Shown here: one piece after another, positions 7,008 through 13,556 of the stretch | Position numbering within the stretch: position 1 is the first letter of the stretch | Layout: every line of letters begins with the position of its first letter | From: Candidatus Acetothermia bacterium | GTDB lineage: Bacteria; Bipolaricaulota; Bipolaricaulia; Bipolaricaulales; Bipolaricaulaceae | Assembly: GCA_023255835.1 (NCBI GenBank) | Contig: JAGDVW010000088.1 | Span: 18,144 to 31,699, forward strand | DNA length: 13,556 nucleotides | Reading direction: 5' to 3' | Translations under genes and position numbers: made by a program | Notes under the pieces: generated by a model | What the model saw: only the letters and a program-made list of their open reading frames with translations | Database searches by the model: none | Told to the model about the DNA's origin: nothing

Positions 7008-7667
7008 GTGTACGTTTTGGCCATCGAAAGCTCTGGCCCATTGGGCGGCGTGGCCCTGGTCAATGACGAGGAGGTCCACGAAATAATTGTTCCAGTCGGG
7101 CCCGGCCGGGGGGAGATCCTCCCCGAGCTCGTCCAGGATGTCCTTCGGCGGGCCAAAATCGGATGGGATTCAGTTTGCCTTGTTGCCGTGGATGTGGGGC
7201 CCGGCTCGTTCACCGGGCTTCGCGTGGGATTGAGTCTGGCCAAGGCCCTGGCCCAGGTCCATGGGTTACCCCTCGTGGCGGTGCGGCAAACGGAGGCGGT
7301 GGGGCTGCCCCTTGCGGAGCTTTGGCCCGGCCGGGTTTGTGTGTGGATCCACGATCGGCGGGAATACGTCTATATGGCTTGGGTGGACCGGGAGCGAGCC
7401 GGTATGGAAGTGGTGTTGACCTTCCCCGAGGCGCTGGCGCGGGTGCGGGAGCACTCCGGCGTGCTCCTCACCGGTTCCGGGGCCCTCCGTTTTTCCCAGG
7501 AGATCAAATCCCAAGCGGAGGGGATGGTCCTCGCCCCTCCCTTCTTTGCCTATCCCCGGCCAGCTATGGTGGCGCAAATTGGGAAGGCCCGGTATACTCG
7601 CGAAGGTCCAGCAAATCTTTTGGTATTGGAACCGCATTACGTACACAAGGAGGGTGGACATGGCTAG
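7008..7667 (+). CDS. tsaB: tRNA threonylcarbamoyladenosine biosynthesis protein TsaB
   Basis: A 219-aa ASKHA-fold protein that partners TsaD and TsaE in making t6A at position 37 of ANN-decoding tRNAs. It shows the N-terminal VLAIESSGPLGGVAL strand pattern and the family signature DVGPGSFTGLRVGLSLAKAL beginning at residue 62. TsaB lacks its own catalysis in known systems and acts as a scaffold. The GTG start gives the usual N-terminus and is 6 nt from a TATAAT box. The 3' end overlaps rpmB by 8 nt. The tsaD and tsaE genes are not in this window. MiaB, also a position-37 modifier, is encoded about 6 kb away. Confidence 0.93.
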   Translation: MYVLAIESSGPLGGVALVNDEEVHEIIVPVGPGRGEILPELVQDVLRRAKIGWDSVCLVAVDVGPGSFTGLRVGLSLAKALAQVHGLPLVAVRQTEAVGLPLAELWPGRVCVWIHDRREYVYMAWVDRERAGMEVVLTFPEALARVREHSGVLLTGSGALRFSQEIKSQAEGMVLAPPFFAYPRPAMVAQIGKARYTREGPANLLVLEPHYVHKEGGHG

Positions 7668-7848
7668 GGTGTGTGAGATCTGCGGACGCGGCCCCGATTA
7701 CGGCCGGAGCGTCTCCCACTCCGGCAAGCGCAGCCGCAAAGTTCGGGCCCCAAACCTCCAACGGGTTCATGCCGTGATAAATGGGGTACGGAGGAGAATG
7801 CGCGTGTGTACCCGCTGCCTCAAGGCCGGCAAGGTTCAAAAGGCTTAG
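7660..7848 (+). CDS. rpmB: Large-subunit ribosomal protein bL28, zinc-binding form
   Basis: A 62-aa basic protein of the 50S subunit. It has CEIC (C5, C8) and CTRC (C50, C53), the two CxxC pairs of the zinc-binding form of L28, plus the core GPDYGRSVSHSGKRSRK and PNLQRV motifs. ATG 7660 is chosen because a strong AAGGAGGG Shine-Dalgarno lies 5 nt upstream and the length fits the family. The frame is open further upstream but that part belongs to tsaB. The gene overlaps the tsaB stop by 8 nt, so the two are probably translationally coupled. Confidence 0.96.
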   Translation: MARVCEICGRGPDYGRSVSHSGKRSRKVRAPNLQRVHAVINGVRRRMRVCTRCLKAGKVQKA

Positions 7849-9745
7849 AAAGGGGCCCTTTTTCAAGTTCTTTTTCCTCATCCCCTCGTTTATTGTGATC
7901 GCAGGGGCTCAAAGTGTGACCATTGGGCTCCTGGGGACGTCCCTTGCCACGAACATTTGGTCCGGATACGGCCTTTTCGCCACCGTTTGGGACAAATTGA
8001 TCCTCGAAAGCCAATATCCCTCTTTATATCGGGCCCTGCCCCCCGCTTGGGCTTGGCTTCCCGGCCTTGCCGCGGATTTCCCCAGCGCTTTTTACGAGGA
8101 AAACGGGTATTGGGCGGCCAGGGTGAGGCTCAAGGAGGGGATCCTCTGGTCCGACGGTACCCCCTTCACCGCGGATGACGTGGTTTTCACTTATCGCGCC
8201 CTCCTCACCGAGGTCGGGGGAAGAAGGCTGGCCTCCCTTCTTGGGGGGCAGTGGACCCTGTTTTGCCCTGAATCCCTGGCCTCCGTGGAAGAAGTCGATG
8301 CCTACGCGGTGAAGTTCCTTTTCTCTCGGGTCCCGAGTCTTCGGGAATGGGCTTTTGGGGTCCTGTCCTGCCCCATCGTCCAAAGGGATTACTGGGAGCC
8401 GAAATGCCAGGCGGCCCTTCAAACGGAGGATCCAGTGGGATTCCTTTTCGGCCTCAGCTCCGCCGGCGAGCCGGTCTTGGGCGGCTACCAAGCGGTGGTG
8501 TGGGAGCCGGGTTCCCCCGTGGTTTTGGCACGGAATCCCTTTTATTACGCCTCCGGGGAGAGCATCGCTTTTTACGAGCGCGGCGGGGTTTTGGTGGAAA
8601 AACCTTCGTTGGGATACTTCTTCGCGGCCTATGGCGGGGCTGAAGGGGGGAAAGTGTGTGAGCTTGTGGAGGGACCACATTTCGCTGAGTTCATTTACCA
8701 AGACTTCCCAAGCGCCGCGGCCGCCCTCTCCGCCCTTGAAGGAGGGGAGATCGCTGCCATCCTCTGTCCCCCGGAGCTGAGGAAAAGATCGCTCGAAAAC
8801 CTGCAAAATACAAGAGACATCGAAATTATAACCAATCCGGGCTTGGATTTTTTCTATTTGACTTTTAATTTGCGCCGAAAACCCATGGATGAAAAAGCCC
8901 TTCGGGCGGCTTTGAACGTCTTGATCGACCGGGAGGGTTTGTGCCGAGAATTCCCTGGTGAACTTTGGCCTTTATACGGACCTGTGCCCGAACTGAACGT
9001 TTTTTGGAGCGCGAAAGATCTTTCTTTCCCTAAGGAAATGTCGGCCGCGGCGAGGATTGAGTATGCCGTGGAGCTATTGAAAGGGGCAGGTTTCCTTTGG
9101 GATGCCGAGCCAAAGGCGGTGGATTCTGGGACGGGCCAAGAGAAGGTCGTCGGGGTTTTACCTGATGGGGAGGAGGTTCCAGCTCCTTTTGGCTTCCGTC
9201 TCCCCAATGGGGAACTCTGTCCAGAGCTTCGGCTTCTTACGGTCGCCGGCGACCACAATCCTTTGATGGCGGCCCTGGCCGCGTTTCTCGAGGCTTGCTG
9301 CAAAGAGCTCGCCATCCCCGTCACCGTCAACTTGCTCAACATCCAGTCTTTCTTTGAGAGGATTTGGGGCGAGGATGGGTTCGATTTCGACCTTTATCTC
9401 TTCAGCTGGCCCATGGGGGACCCGGGTTTCCCGGAGTACCTCTACTTTTTCTGGCATTCCTCCCAAGACGTGCCCGGCGGATTCAATACCCCAGGCTACC
9501 ACAACCCCCTTTACGACCAGGAGGCCGAGGCTTTTTTCTGGTCTCATTCGCCGAAGGAGGCCCGGGAGCATGCCCTTTTACTACAAAGAATCCTCGGGGA
9601 GGATCTGCCTTACTTGTTTTTGGCCATGCCCTTGGTGAAGGAGGCTTTTCGGGCGGGCCAGCTCGTTTTGCCTTACAAAACCGTCCTCGGGGGGCTGGGA
9701 TATGCTTGGCCGGCAACTACAATAAGGATGGCCTTAGGAGAATGA
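7781..9745 (+). CDS. ABC-transporter family 5 extracellular solute-binding protein (start uncertain)
   Basis: A periplasmic binding protein of the SBP_bac_5 family, whose members capture oligopeptides, dipeptides, nickel or sugars for ABC importers. The signature LKEGILWSDGTPFTADDVVF is clear, followed by TYRALL. The FDFDLYLFSWPMGDP segment and a helical C-terminus also fit. A signal peptide ends near IVIAGAQ|SV (residues 38-46), with no lipobox. The start is a problem: ATG 7781 is the only ATG, GTG or TTG in frame before the hydrophobic core. It lies inside rpmB (68-nt overlap), has no Shine-Dalgarno and follows an in-frame TAA. The 20-30 residue extension before KRLRK does not look like a normal n-region. 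A rare start codon near 7839-7850 or a sequence error is possible. No permease or ATPase gene is in the window. Confidence 0.85.
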   Translation: MGYGGECACVPAASRPARFKRLRKGPFFKFFFLIPSFIVIAGAQSVTIGLLGTSLATNIWSGYGLFATVWDKLILESQYPSLYRALPPAWAWLPGLAADFPSAFYEENGYWAARVRLKEGILWSDGTPFTADDVVFTYRALLTEVGGRRLASLLGGQWTLFCPESLASVEEVDAYAVKFLFSRVPSLREWAFGVLSCPIVQRDYWEPKCQAALQTEDPVGFLFGLSSAGEPVLGGYQAVVWEPGSPVVLARNPFYYASGESIAFYERGGVLVEKPSLGYFFAAYGGAEGGKVCELVEGPHFAEFIYQDFPSAAAALSALEGGEIAAILCPPELRKRSLENLQNTRDIEIITNPGLDFFYLTFNLRRKPMDEKALRAALNVLIDREGLCREFPGELWPLYGPVPELNVFWSAKDLSFPKEMSAAARIEYAVELLKGAGFLWDAEPKAVDSGTGQEKVVGVLPDGEEVPAPFGFRLPNGELCPELRLLTVAGDHNPLMAALAAFLEACCKELAIPVTVNLLNIQSFFERIWGEDGFDFDLYLFSWPMGDPGFPEYLYFFWHSSQDVPGGFNTPGYHNPLYDQEAEAFFWSHSPKEAREHALLLQRILGEDLPYLFLAMPLVKEAFRAGQLVLPYKTVLGGLGYAWPATTIRMALGE

Positions 9746-9748
9746 AGG

Positions 9749-10165
9749 ATGCCGGAAAAACCGCGCATTGGGGAGCTTGTTTGGGCCAAGGTTTTGGAGC
9801 TTGCCCCCAACGGCGCTATCCTGGAGCTGGAGGGGGAGGAACAAGGGTTCCTGCCTTTCTCCGAGGCCCCCGCGGAAATCGGGGTCGGGACGGAGGTGGT
9901 GGTCAAGGTCATCGGGTACGATCCCCGCGGCCGTCCTTTGGTATCGGTGCGGCGGGTCTCGGAGGCGGACTTGGAGGAAGCCCGGTTTCATCGGGAGGCA
10001 TTGGAATTCCGCAACAGCCTTTCCGCGCGGTCCTTGCCCCCTTTGGAAGGGAAAAAGGAGGTGGAGCGGGTGGAGTGGAGATTGGCCCGATGGCTTTCCC
10101 AGGCCGAGGGGGTGCTCCGGCGCCGCCGCGGCCGCCCTTCCCTTTGGCTGGAGGAAAAGGAGTGA
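9749..10165 (+). CDS. Small S1 RNA-binding domain protein
   Basis: A 138-aa protein. Residues about 6-72 are a single S1 domain: RIGELVWAKVLELAPNGAIL, then a glycine/hydrophobic strand pattern (GFLPFSE), VGTEVVVKVIGYD and LVSVRRV. The C-terminal half (72-138) is helical, charged and contains LRRRRGRPS near the end. Such proteins bind single-stranded RNA; the specific role is unknown. It could act in translation like other short S1 proteins. AGGAG lies 8 nt before the ATG. The gene starts 3 nt after the solute-binding protein stop and ends 3 nt before the ferredoxin gene, so it appears to belong to the same operon. Confidence 0.8.
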   Translation: MPEKPRIGELVWAKVLELAPNGAILELEGEEQGFLPFSEAPAEIGVGTEVVVKVIGYDPRGRPLVSVRRVSEADLEEARFHREALEFRNSLSARSLPPLEGKKEVERVEWRLARWLSQAEGVLRRRRGRPSLWLEEKE

Positions 10166-10168
10166 CCG

Positions 10169-10402
10169 ATGCCCAAAGGTCTTGTGGTCATCGATAAGGA
10201 GCGCTGTAAAGGGTGCGGCCTATGCGTGAGCGTTTGCCCTTTCGGTGTTTTGACCATCACCCGGGAGCTCAACCGTTTCGGGTACAACGTGGCCGGGGTG
10301 AGCGCGCCCGAAAAATGCACGGGCTGTGCCATGTGCGCCCAAATGTGCCCGGATGCCGCCATCGAGGTTTATCGGGAGGCGAAGGTGAAGGAGGGGGTAT
10401 GA
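10169..10402 (+). CDS. korD: 2-oxoacid:ferredoxin oxidoreductase delta subunit (2[4Fe-4S] ferredoxin)
   Basis: A 77-aa ferredoxin-like subunit that passes electrons from the oxidoreductase to ferredoxin. It has two cluster motifs: C13, C16, C19, C23-P and C50, C53, C56, C60-P, each CxxCxxCxxxCP. A 26-residue linker separates the motifs. A GGAG Shine-Dalgarno lies a few nt upstream. Its stop overlaps the alpha-subunit start (ATGA). The gene heads a ferredoxin-alpha-beta-gamma block, the usual order for KorDABC or the equivalent Vor complex. Confidence 0.9.
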   Translation: MPKGLVVIDKERCKGCGLCVSVCPFGVLTITRELNRFGYNVAGVSAPEKCTGCAMCAQMCPDAAIEVYREAKVKEGV

Positions 10403-11451
10403 GGGTCCTCATGCGCGGCAATGAGGCCATGGCTGAAGGGGCCATCCGGGCCGGTTGCCGTTGCTATTTTTGTTACCCCATTACCCCTCAGGGGGAGCTC
10501 GTGGAATACATGGCCCGCCACCTTCCCCGCCACGGCGGGGTTTTTCTCCAGGCGGAAAGCGAGGTGGCCGCCATCAACATGGTCTATGGAGCCGCCGCGG
10601 CCGGAGTACGCACCATGACCTCCTCTTCCTCCCCGGGCATCTCCCTCAAAATGGAGGGGATCTCGTATCTTGCGGGCGCCCGGCTTCCCGCGGTGATCGT
10701 GAACGTCATGCGCGCCGGCCCCGGCTTGGGAAACATCGCGCCCGCGCAAGGGGACTACTTCCAGGCCACAAAGGGCGGCGGCCATGGGGACTACCGCCTC
10801 ATCGTCCTCGCCCCTTCCACCGTCCAGGAGGCCGCGGAATTGGTGATGCTCGCCTTCGATCTTTCCGATCGCTATCGAGTCCCCGCGATGATCCTCGCCG
10901 ATGGGATGCTGGGCCAGATGATGGAGCCGGTGGAGCTGCCTGAGCCCATCCCCCCTGAAAAAATCCCGCCCAGACCCTGGGCGGTGAGCGGGGCCAAGGG
11001 GCGCCCACCAAACGTTATTTCCAGTTTTGACCTCGATCCTTACCGCTTCCGCGAGATCCTCCGTGCCCTTTGGGACACTTATCGGGAGATCGAGGAAAAA
11101 GAGGTACGCTGGGAGGAGTACGCGACGGAGGATGCGGAGCTTGTGCTTGTGGCCTATGGCACGATGGGGAGAATTTGTCGGACGGTGGTGCGGCGGGCCC
11201 GCAAGGAAGGCCTGCGGGTCGGCCTTTTCCGGCCCATCAGCCTCTGGCCCTTTCCCTCCGAACCATTGCGGAAACTGGCGGAGCGCGTCCCAGTTCTCCT
11301 CACCGTGGAGCTTTCCGCGGGCCAGATGTGGGAGGATGTGCGGCTCGCCGTGGAGGGACGGGCCAAAACCCCATTCTACGGGGAGCTTGGGGGGGTTGTG
11401 CCCACCCCCGATGAGGTTCTGAGAGAGGTGAAAAAGCATGTCCACAGTTGA
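10399..11451 (+). CDS. korA: 2-oxoacid:ferredoxin oxidoreductase alpha subunit (KorA/VorB type)
   Basis: A 350-aa subunit of a TPP-dependent oxidoreductase that oxidatively decarboxylates a 2-oxoacid to an acyl-CoA with ferredoxin as acceptor. It has YPITPQGELVEYM, FLQAESEVAAINMVYGAA, TSSSSPGISLKMEGI, GPGLGNIAPAQGDYFQA and DGMLGQMMEPVEL. The C-terminal domain has LVAYGTMGRI and VGLFRPISLWPFP. These motifs match the subunits called KorA or, in branched-chain enzymes, VorB. A GGAGG lies 5 nt before the ATG, so translation is coupled to korD. The substrate (2-oxoglutarate or 3-methyl-2-oxobutanoate) cannot be settled by eye. The 3' end overlaps korB by 14 nt. Confidence 0.93.
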   Translation: MRVLMRGNEAMAEGAIRAGCRCYFCYPITPQGELVEYMARHLPRHGGVFLQAESEVAAINMVYGAAAAGVRTMTSSSSPGISLKMEGISYLAGARLPAVIVNVMRAGPGLGNIAPAQGDYFQATKGGGHGDYRLIVLAPSTVQEAAELVMLAFDLSDRYRVPAMILADGMLGQMMEPVELPEPIPPEKIPPRPWAVSGAKGRPPNVISSFDLDPYRFREILRALWDTYREIEEKEVRWEEYATEDAELVLVAYGTMGRICRTVVRRARKEGLRVGLFRPISLWPFPSEPLRKLAERVPVLLTVELSAGQMWEDVRLAVEGRAKTPFYGELGGVVPTPDEVLREVKKHVHS

Positions 11452-12208
11452 GGCCAAAGCGCCGGCGGGTTTCGCCCCAGTTTACACCCGGCCAAAATCC
11501 CTCTCCGCTGCCCGTTTCACCTACTGCCCCGGTTGCCACCACGGGATCATCACAAGACTTTTGGCCGAGGCTATCGATGAGCTGGGGATCGTGGAGCGCA
11601 CGGTGGGGATCGCCCCGGTGGGCTGCGCCGTTTTCCTCTACGAGTTTTTCCGTTGCGATTTCGTCCAAGCCGCCCACGGCCGGGCTTGCGCGGTGGCCAC
11701 GGGGATCAAGCGGGCCAATCCCGATCTCATCGTCTTTTCCTACCAAGGGGACGGGGATTTGGCGGCCATCGGCACGGCCGAGACCGTTCATGCCGCAAAC
11801 CGCGGGGAGAACATCACCGTGATCTTCGTGAACAACCAGATTTACGGGATGACCGGGGGGGAAATGGCCCCCACTACCCTTCCCGGGATGCGCACGGTCA
11901 CCACCCCCGAGGGCCGGGACGTGCGCACCACTGGCTATCCCCTGCGGATGTCGGAGATGCTGGCCCAACTGGAGGGCCCGGCCTACATCACCCGCCAGGC
12001 CGTGTTCGATGTGCGCCATGTACAGATGGCCAGGAAGGCCATCATCAAGGCCTTTCAAAATCAGATCGAAGGGAAGGGCTTTTCCCTGGTGGAGATCGTC
12101 GCCGCCTGCCCCACGAACCTCCGCCTTTCCCCGCCGGAGGCCGGCCGCTGGGTGGCCGAGCAAGCCCTCAAATACTTCCCTTTGGGCGATCTCAAGGTGC
12201 GGGAGTAA
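11438..12208 (+). CDS. korB: 2-oxoacid:ferredoxin oxidoreductase beta subunit, TPP-binding
   Basis: A 256-aa TPP-binding subunit. It has YCPGCHHGI at 29-37 (usual CPGCGH, here with His in place of Gly) and the TPP/Mg motif GDGDLAAIG at 104-112 followed by NNQIYGMTGG at 132-141. PVGC at 60-63 is also typical. AGAGAGGTG lies about 8 nt before ATG 11438. The gene sits between alpha and gamma and overlaps alpha by 14 nt. The 2-oxoacid specificity remains open, as for alpha. Confidence 0.94.
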   Translation: MSTVEAKAPAGFAPVYTRPKSLSAARFTYCPGCHHGIITRLLAEAIDELGIVERTVGIAPVGCAVFLYEFFRCDFVQAAHGRACAVATGIKRANPDLIVFSYQGDGDLAAIGTAETVHAANRGENITVIFVNNQIYGMTGGEMAPTTLPGMRTVTTPEGRDVRTTGYPLRMSEMLAQLEGPAYITRQAVFDVRHVQMARKAIIKAFQNQIEGKGFSLVEIVAACPTNLRLSPPEAGRWVAEQALKYFPLGDLKVRE

Positions 12209-12218
12209 GGGGGCGAGG

Positions 12219-12755
12219 ATGGAGATTGGCGTGATATTTGCTGGTTTTGGCGGGCAGGGGATCCTCCTCGCTGGGAAGGTCCTGGCCCGGGCGGGGATGG
12301 ACCAGGGGTTTGAGGTGACCTGGCTTCCCAGCTACGGGCCGGAGATGCGCGGGGGAACAGCTAACTGCACCGTAGTCATCGCCGATGAGCCGGTGGGCTC
12401 GCCCATCGTGGACTCCCCCCAAATCCTCGTGGCCATGAACGGCCCGTCCTTCGAACGTTTCGCCCCCAAGGTGGCCCCCAAGGGAACGATCGTGGCCAAT
12501 TCCTCCCTGATTTCCCAAGGGGCCAGCCGCGGGGATGTGCGGACTTTGTTCATCCCCATGAACGAGATCGCCCAGGACCTGGGGGAGCCGCGGTGCGCGA
12601 ACATGGTGGCTTTAGGGGCTACGGTTAAGGCCCTTGGCCTTTTGCCGCTCGCGGCGGTGATCGCCGCCATGGAGGAGGAGTTGGGCGCCCGAGGCCGGGA
12701 AAAACTCCTCGCGGTCAACCGGGAGGCCCTCCTCCGCGGCTACTCCCTGGCTTAG
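12219..12755 (+). CDS. korC: 2-oxoacid:ferredoxin oxidoreductase gamma subunit
   Basis: A 178-aa gamma subunit of the same complex. The start FAGFGGQGILLAGKVLA is the family hallmark, followed by WLPSYGPEMRGGTANC and MNGPSFERF. It begins 10 nt after the korB stop. The Shine-Dalgarno is weak (GCGAGG just before the ATG), so coupling to korB is likely. It ends the operon; the next gene has its own promoter. Confidence 0.93.
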   Translation: MEIGVIFAGFGGQGILLAGKVLARAGMDQGFEVTWLPSYGPEMRGGTANCTVVIADEPVGSPIVDSPQILVAMNGPSFERFAPKVAPKGTIVANSSLISQGASRGDVRTLFIPMNEIAQDLGEPRCANMVALGATVKALGLLPLAAVIAAMEEELGARGREKLLAVNREALLRGYSLA

Positions 12756-12759
12756 GGCA

Positions 12760-12789
12760 TTGACTTCTAACCCCACCTCATGGTAGACT
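12760..12789 (+). promoter_or_regulatory. Promoter of the HEAT-repeat gene (-35 TTGACT, 18 bp, -10 TAGACT)
   Basis: TTGACT (12760-12765) matches the sigma-70 -35 consensus at five of six bases. TAGACT (12784-12789) lies 18 bp downstream. The start of transcription should be near 12796, leaving a leader of about 80 nt. This is the best two-part promoter in the window and, unlike the others, it is not placed for a leaderless message. Confidence 0.65.
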
Positions 12790-12795
12790 GCGAAA

Positions 12796-12877
12796 AGAAA
12801 GGAGGTGGTGAGCGAAGGTTTCTCACTGGGCAGGGAGGCAAAGGGAAAGGCTTTGGACAATTGGGAAGGAGGGACGC
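12796..12877 (+). other. Leader of the HEAT-repeat gene with two Shine-Dalgarno-like sites
   Basis: The leader holds AAAGGAGGTG (12798-12807), about 70 nt from the gene, and a second site AAGGAGGG (12866-12873), 4 nt before ATG 12878. The second decides the start of the HEAT gene. After the first, tandem GTG codons (12805, 12808) open a frame of 33 codons from 12808 that ends at TAG 12907-12909, inside the HEAT gene. Spacing from GGAGG to those GTGs is shorter than usual, so translation of this frame is doubtful. Confidence 0.35.
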
Positions 12878-13556
12878 ATGAAAAAAGTTTGTTTGTTTTT
12901 GGTTTTTAGTTTATTGGCGGCCCCAGCCTGGGCTAAATTTGGTCCAGCTGATTTCGAGCGGATGGCTACAAAGGATGTGATCCCGGAGATCCGGTTAGCT
13001 GCCGCATACGCCCTCGTAAACACCTATGCCGCCACGAAAAGTTCGGAGGAGCTTCTAAAGCTTGCCGAGAGCGGGAGCCCGGAGGCCTTGAGGTTGGCCG
13101 CGTCATTGGCCCTGAGTCAAAAGTTGTTGGATGCTGGCAAAACCAAAGACGAACTCATGGCCATGGCGAGCACGGGCGCGACCCCTGAGGTCCGCGCTGC
13201 CGCCGTGCCGGCGTTGATGGAGCTCTTGGTGGCCGATAAAGCCGACGCCCTCCTGGAGTTGGCCAAAACCGGGGCCTCCGAGGAGCTTCAATACGCGGCG
13301 GGCAAGGCCTACCTCCAGAAAATACGGAGCAAACTCGATCGAGCTAAGCTCGAGGCCATCTGTAAGGATGAGTCGCTGCCCGCGGGCTATCGCCGGGCCG
13401 CGGCAGAGGTTTTGGCCGGCTACTATCTCTTCCCCGCCCAGACCGCTCTCTCCCGGGCCCAGTTGGAGGAGCTAGCCCTGACCGATGCCAATCCTTACAT
13501 CCGATACGCCGCCGCTTATGCTTTGGTGAACTTTCTTGTGGAGGAGACGGCTGATT
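12878..13556 (+). CDS. Secreted HEAT-repeat protein (cut by window edge)
   Basis: The visible 226 residues start with a signal peptide, MKKVCLFLVFSLLAAPAWA, predicted cut before KFGPADF. No lipobox is seen. The mature part is a string of alpha-helical HEAT-like repeats of about 35-43 residues. Recurrent helix-B cores are EIRLAAAYALVN, EALRLAASLALS, EVRAAAVPALME, ELQYAAGKAYLQ, GYRRAAAEVLAG and YIRYAAAYALVN. HEAT repeats serve as protein-binding scaffolds; the partner is unknown. The first codons are unusually AT-rich, which helps translation start. ATG 12878 follows a strong Shine-Dalgarno. The gene has its own promoter and continues past base 13556. Confidence 0.85.
   Translation, partial: MKKVCLFLVFSLLAAPAWAKFGPADFERMATKDVIPEIRLAAAYALVNTYAATKSSEELLKLAESGSPEALRLAASLALSQKLLDAGKTKDELMAMASTGATPEVRAAAVPALMELLVADKADALLELAKTGASEELQYAAGKAYLQKIRSKLDRAKLEAICKDESLPAGYRRAAAEVLAGYYLFPAQTALSRAQLEELALTDANPYIRYAAAYALVNFLVEETAD

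Noticed and set aside
7848..7866. AAAGGGGCCCTTTTT after rpmB as an intrinsic terminator
   Set aside because: The arms meet with almost no loop, so only a short stem can form, and the solute-binding protein frame runs through it.
10369..11457. Long antisense open frame opposite korA, and similar antisense frames opposite the lpt gene and korB
   Set aside because: These result from GC-rich third codon positions. The sense strands have clear family motifs and the antisense translations show none.
10399..12755. Pyruvate:ferredoxin oxidoreductase (Por) assignment
   Set aside because: The alpha-subunit motifs, its 350-aa length and the order ferredoxin-alpha-beta-gamma fit Kor/Vor better. The exact 2-oxoacid is left open.
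12773..12808. Inverted repeat CCACCTC ... GAGGTGG around the HEAT gene promoter, as an RNA hairpin hiding the Shine-Dalgarno
   Set aside because: The left arm lies between the -35 and -10 boxes and would not be transcribed. The right arm is explained by the Shine-Dalgarno-like sequence. A DNA operator cannot be excluded but has no further support.

Overview
The window is about 13.6 kb of GC-rich, densely coding bacterial DNA with 15 protein genes, two of them cut by the window edges. I see no tRNA, rRNA, CRISPR array, insertion sequence or gene-free stretch longer than about 130 bases. The organism looks like a diderm, because it encodes an LptF/LptG permease, an LptD-like outer-membrane protein and proteins with signal peptides but no lipobox. 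It looks like an anaerobe, because it carries a four-subunit 2-oxoacid:ferredoxin oxidoreductase. The short intergenic gaps, TANNNT boxes just before start codons and high GC suggest a deep-branching, perhaps thermophilic lineage such as Bipolaricaulota (Acetothermia) or a Thermus-like group. That placement is inference without any database search.

Layout: (1) bases 1-692, minus strand: the N-terminal half of MiaB tRNA methylthiotransferase. (2) 752-4233, plus strand: an envelope block with an unusual single reading frame joining an LptF/LptG inner-membrane permease to an LptD-like outer-membrane protein through what looks like an internal signal peptide, followed by a CDP-alcohol phosphatidyltransferase. 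(3) 4230-5231, minus strand: RuvB, convergent with the transferase and overlapping its stop codon. (4) 5309-7000, plus strand: an exported beta-propeller (TolB/PD40-like) protein and RibF (FAD synthetase/riboflavin kinase). (5) 7008-10165: TsaB, ribosomal protein L28, a family-5 extracellular solute-binding protein and a small S1-domain protein. (6) 10169-12755: a compact korDABC/vor-type operon in the order ferredoxin, alpha, beta, gamma. (7) 12756-13556: a good promoter, a leader of about 80 nt and the start of a secreted HEAT-repeat protein that runs off the window.

Two themes stand out. First, the LptF/G-LptD fusion places the inner- and outer-membrane ends of the LPS transport bridge on one polypeptide, with a predicted signal-peptidase site between them. 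Second, most genes that begin a transcription unit have a TANNNT -10 box 6-9 nt before the start codon and no Shine-Dalgarno sequence, so they are probably translated from leaderless mRNA. Most genes inside operons have ordinary Shine-Dalgarno sites. In two cases the -10 box TATAAT contains the stop codon of the gene upstream. The peptide/solute-binding protein next to the 2-oxoacid oxidoreductase fits a metabolism that imports organic solutes and oxidises 2-oxoacids with ferredoxin as acceptor, but this is a context argument only.
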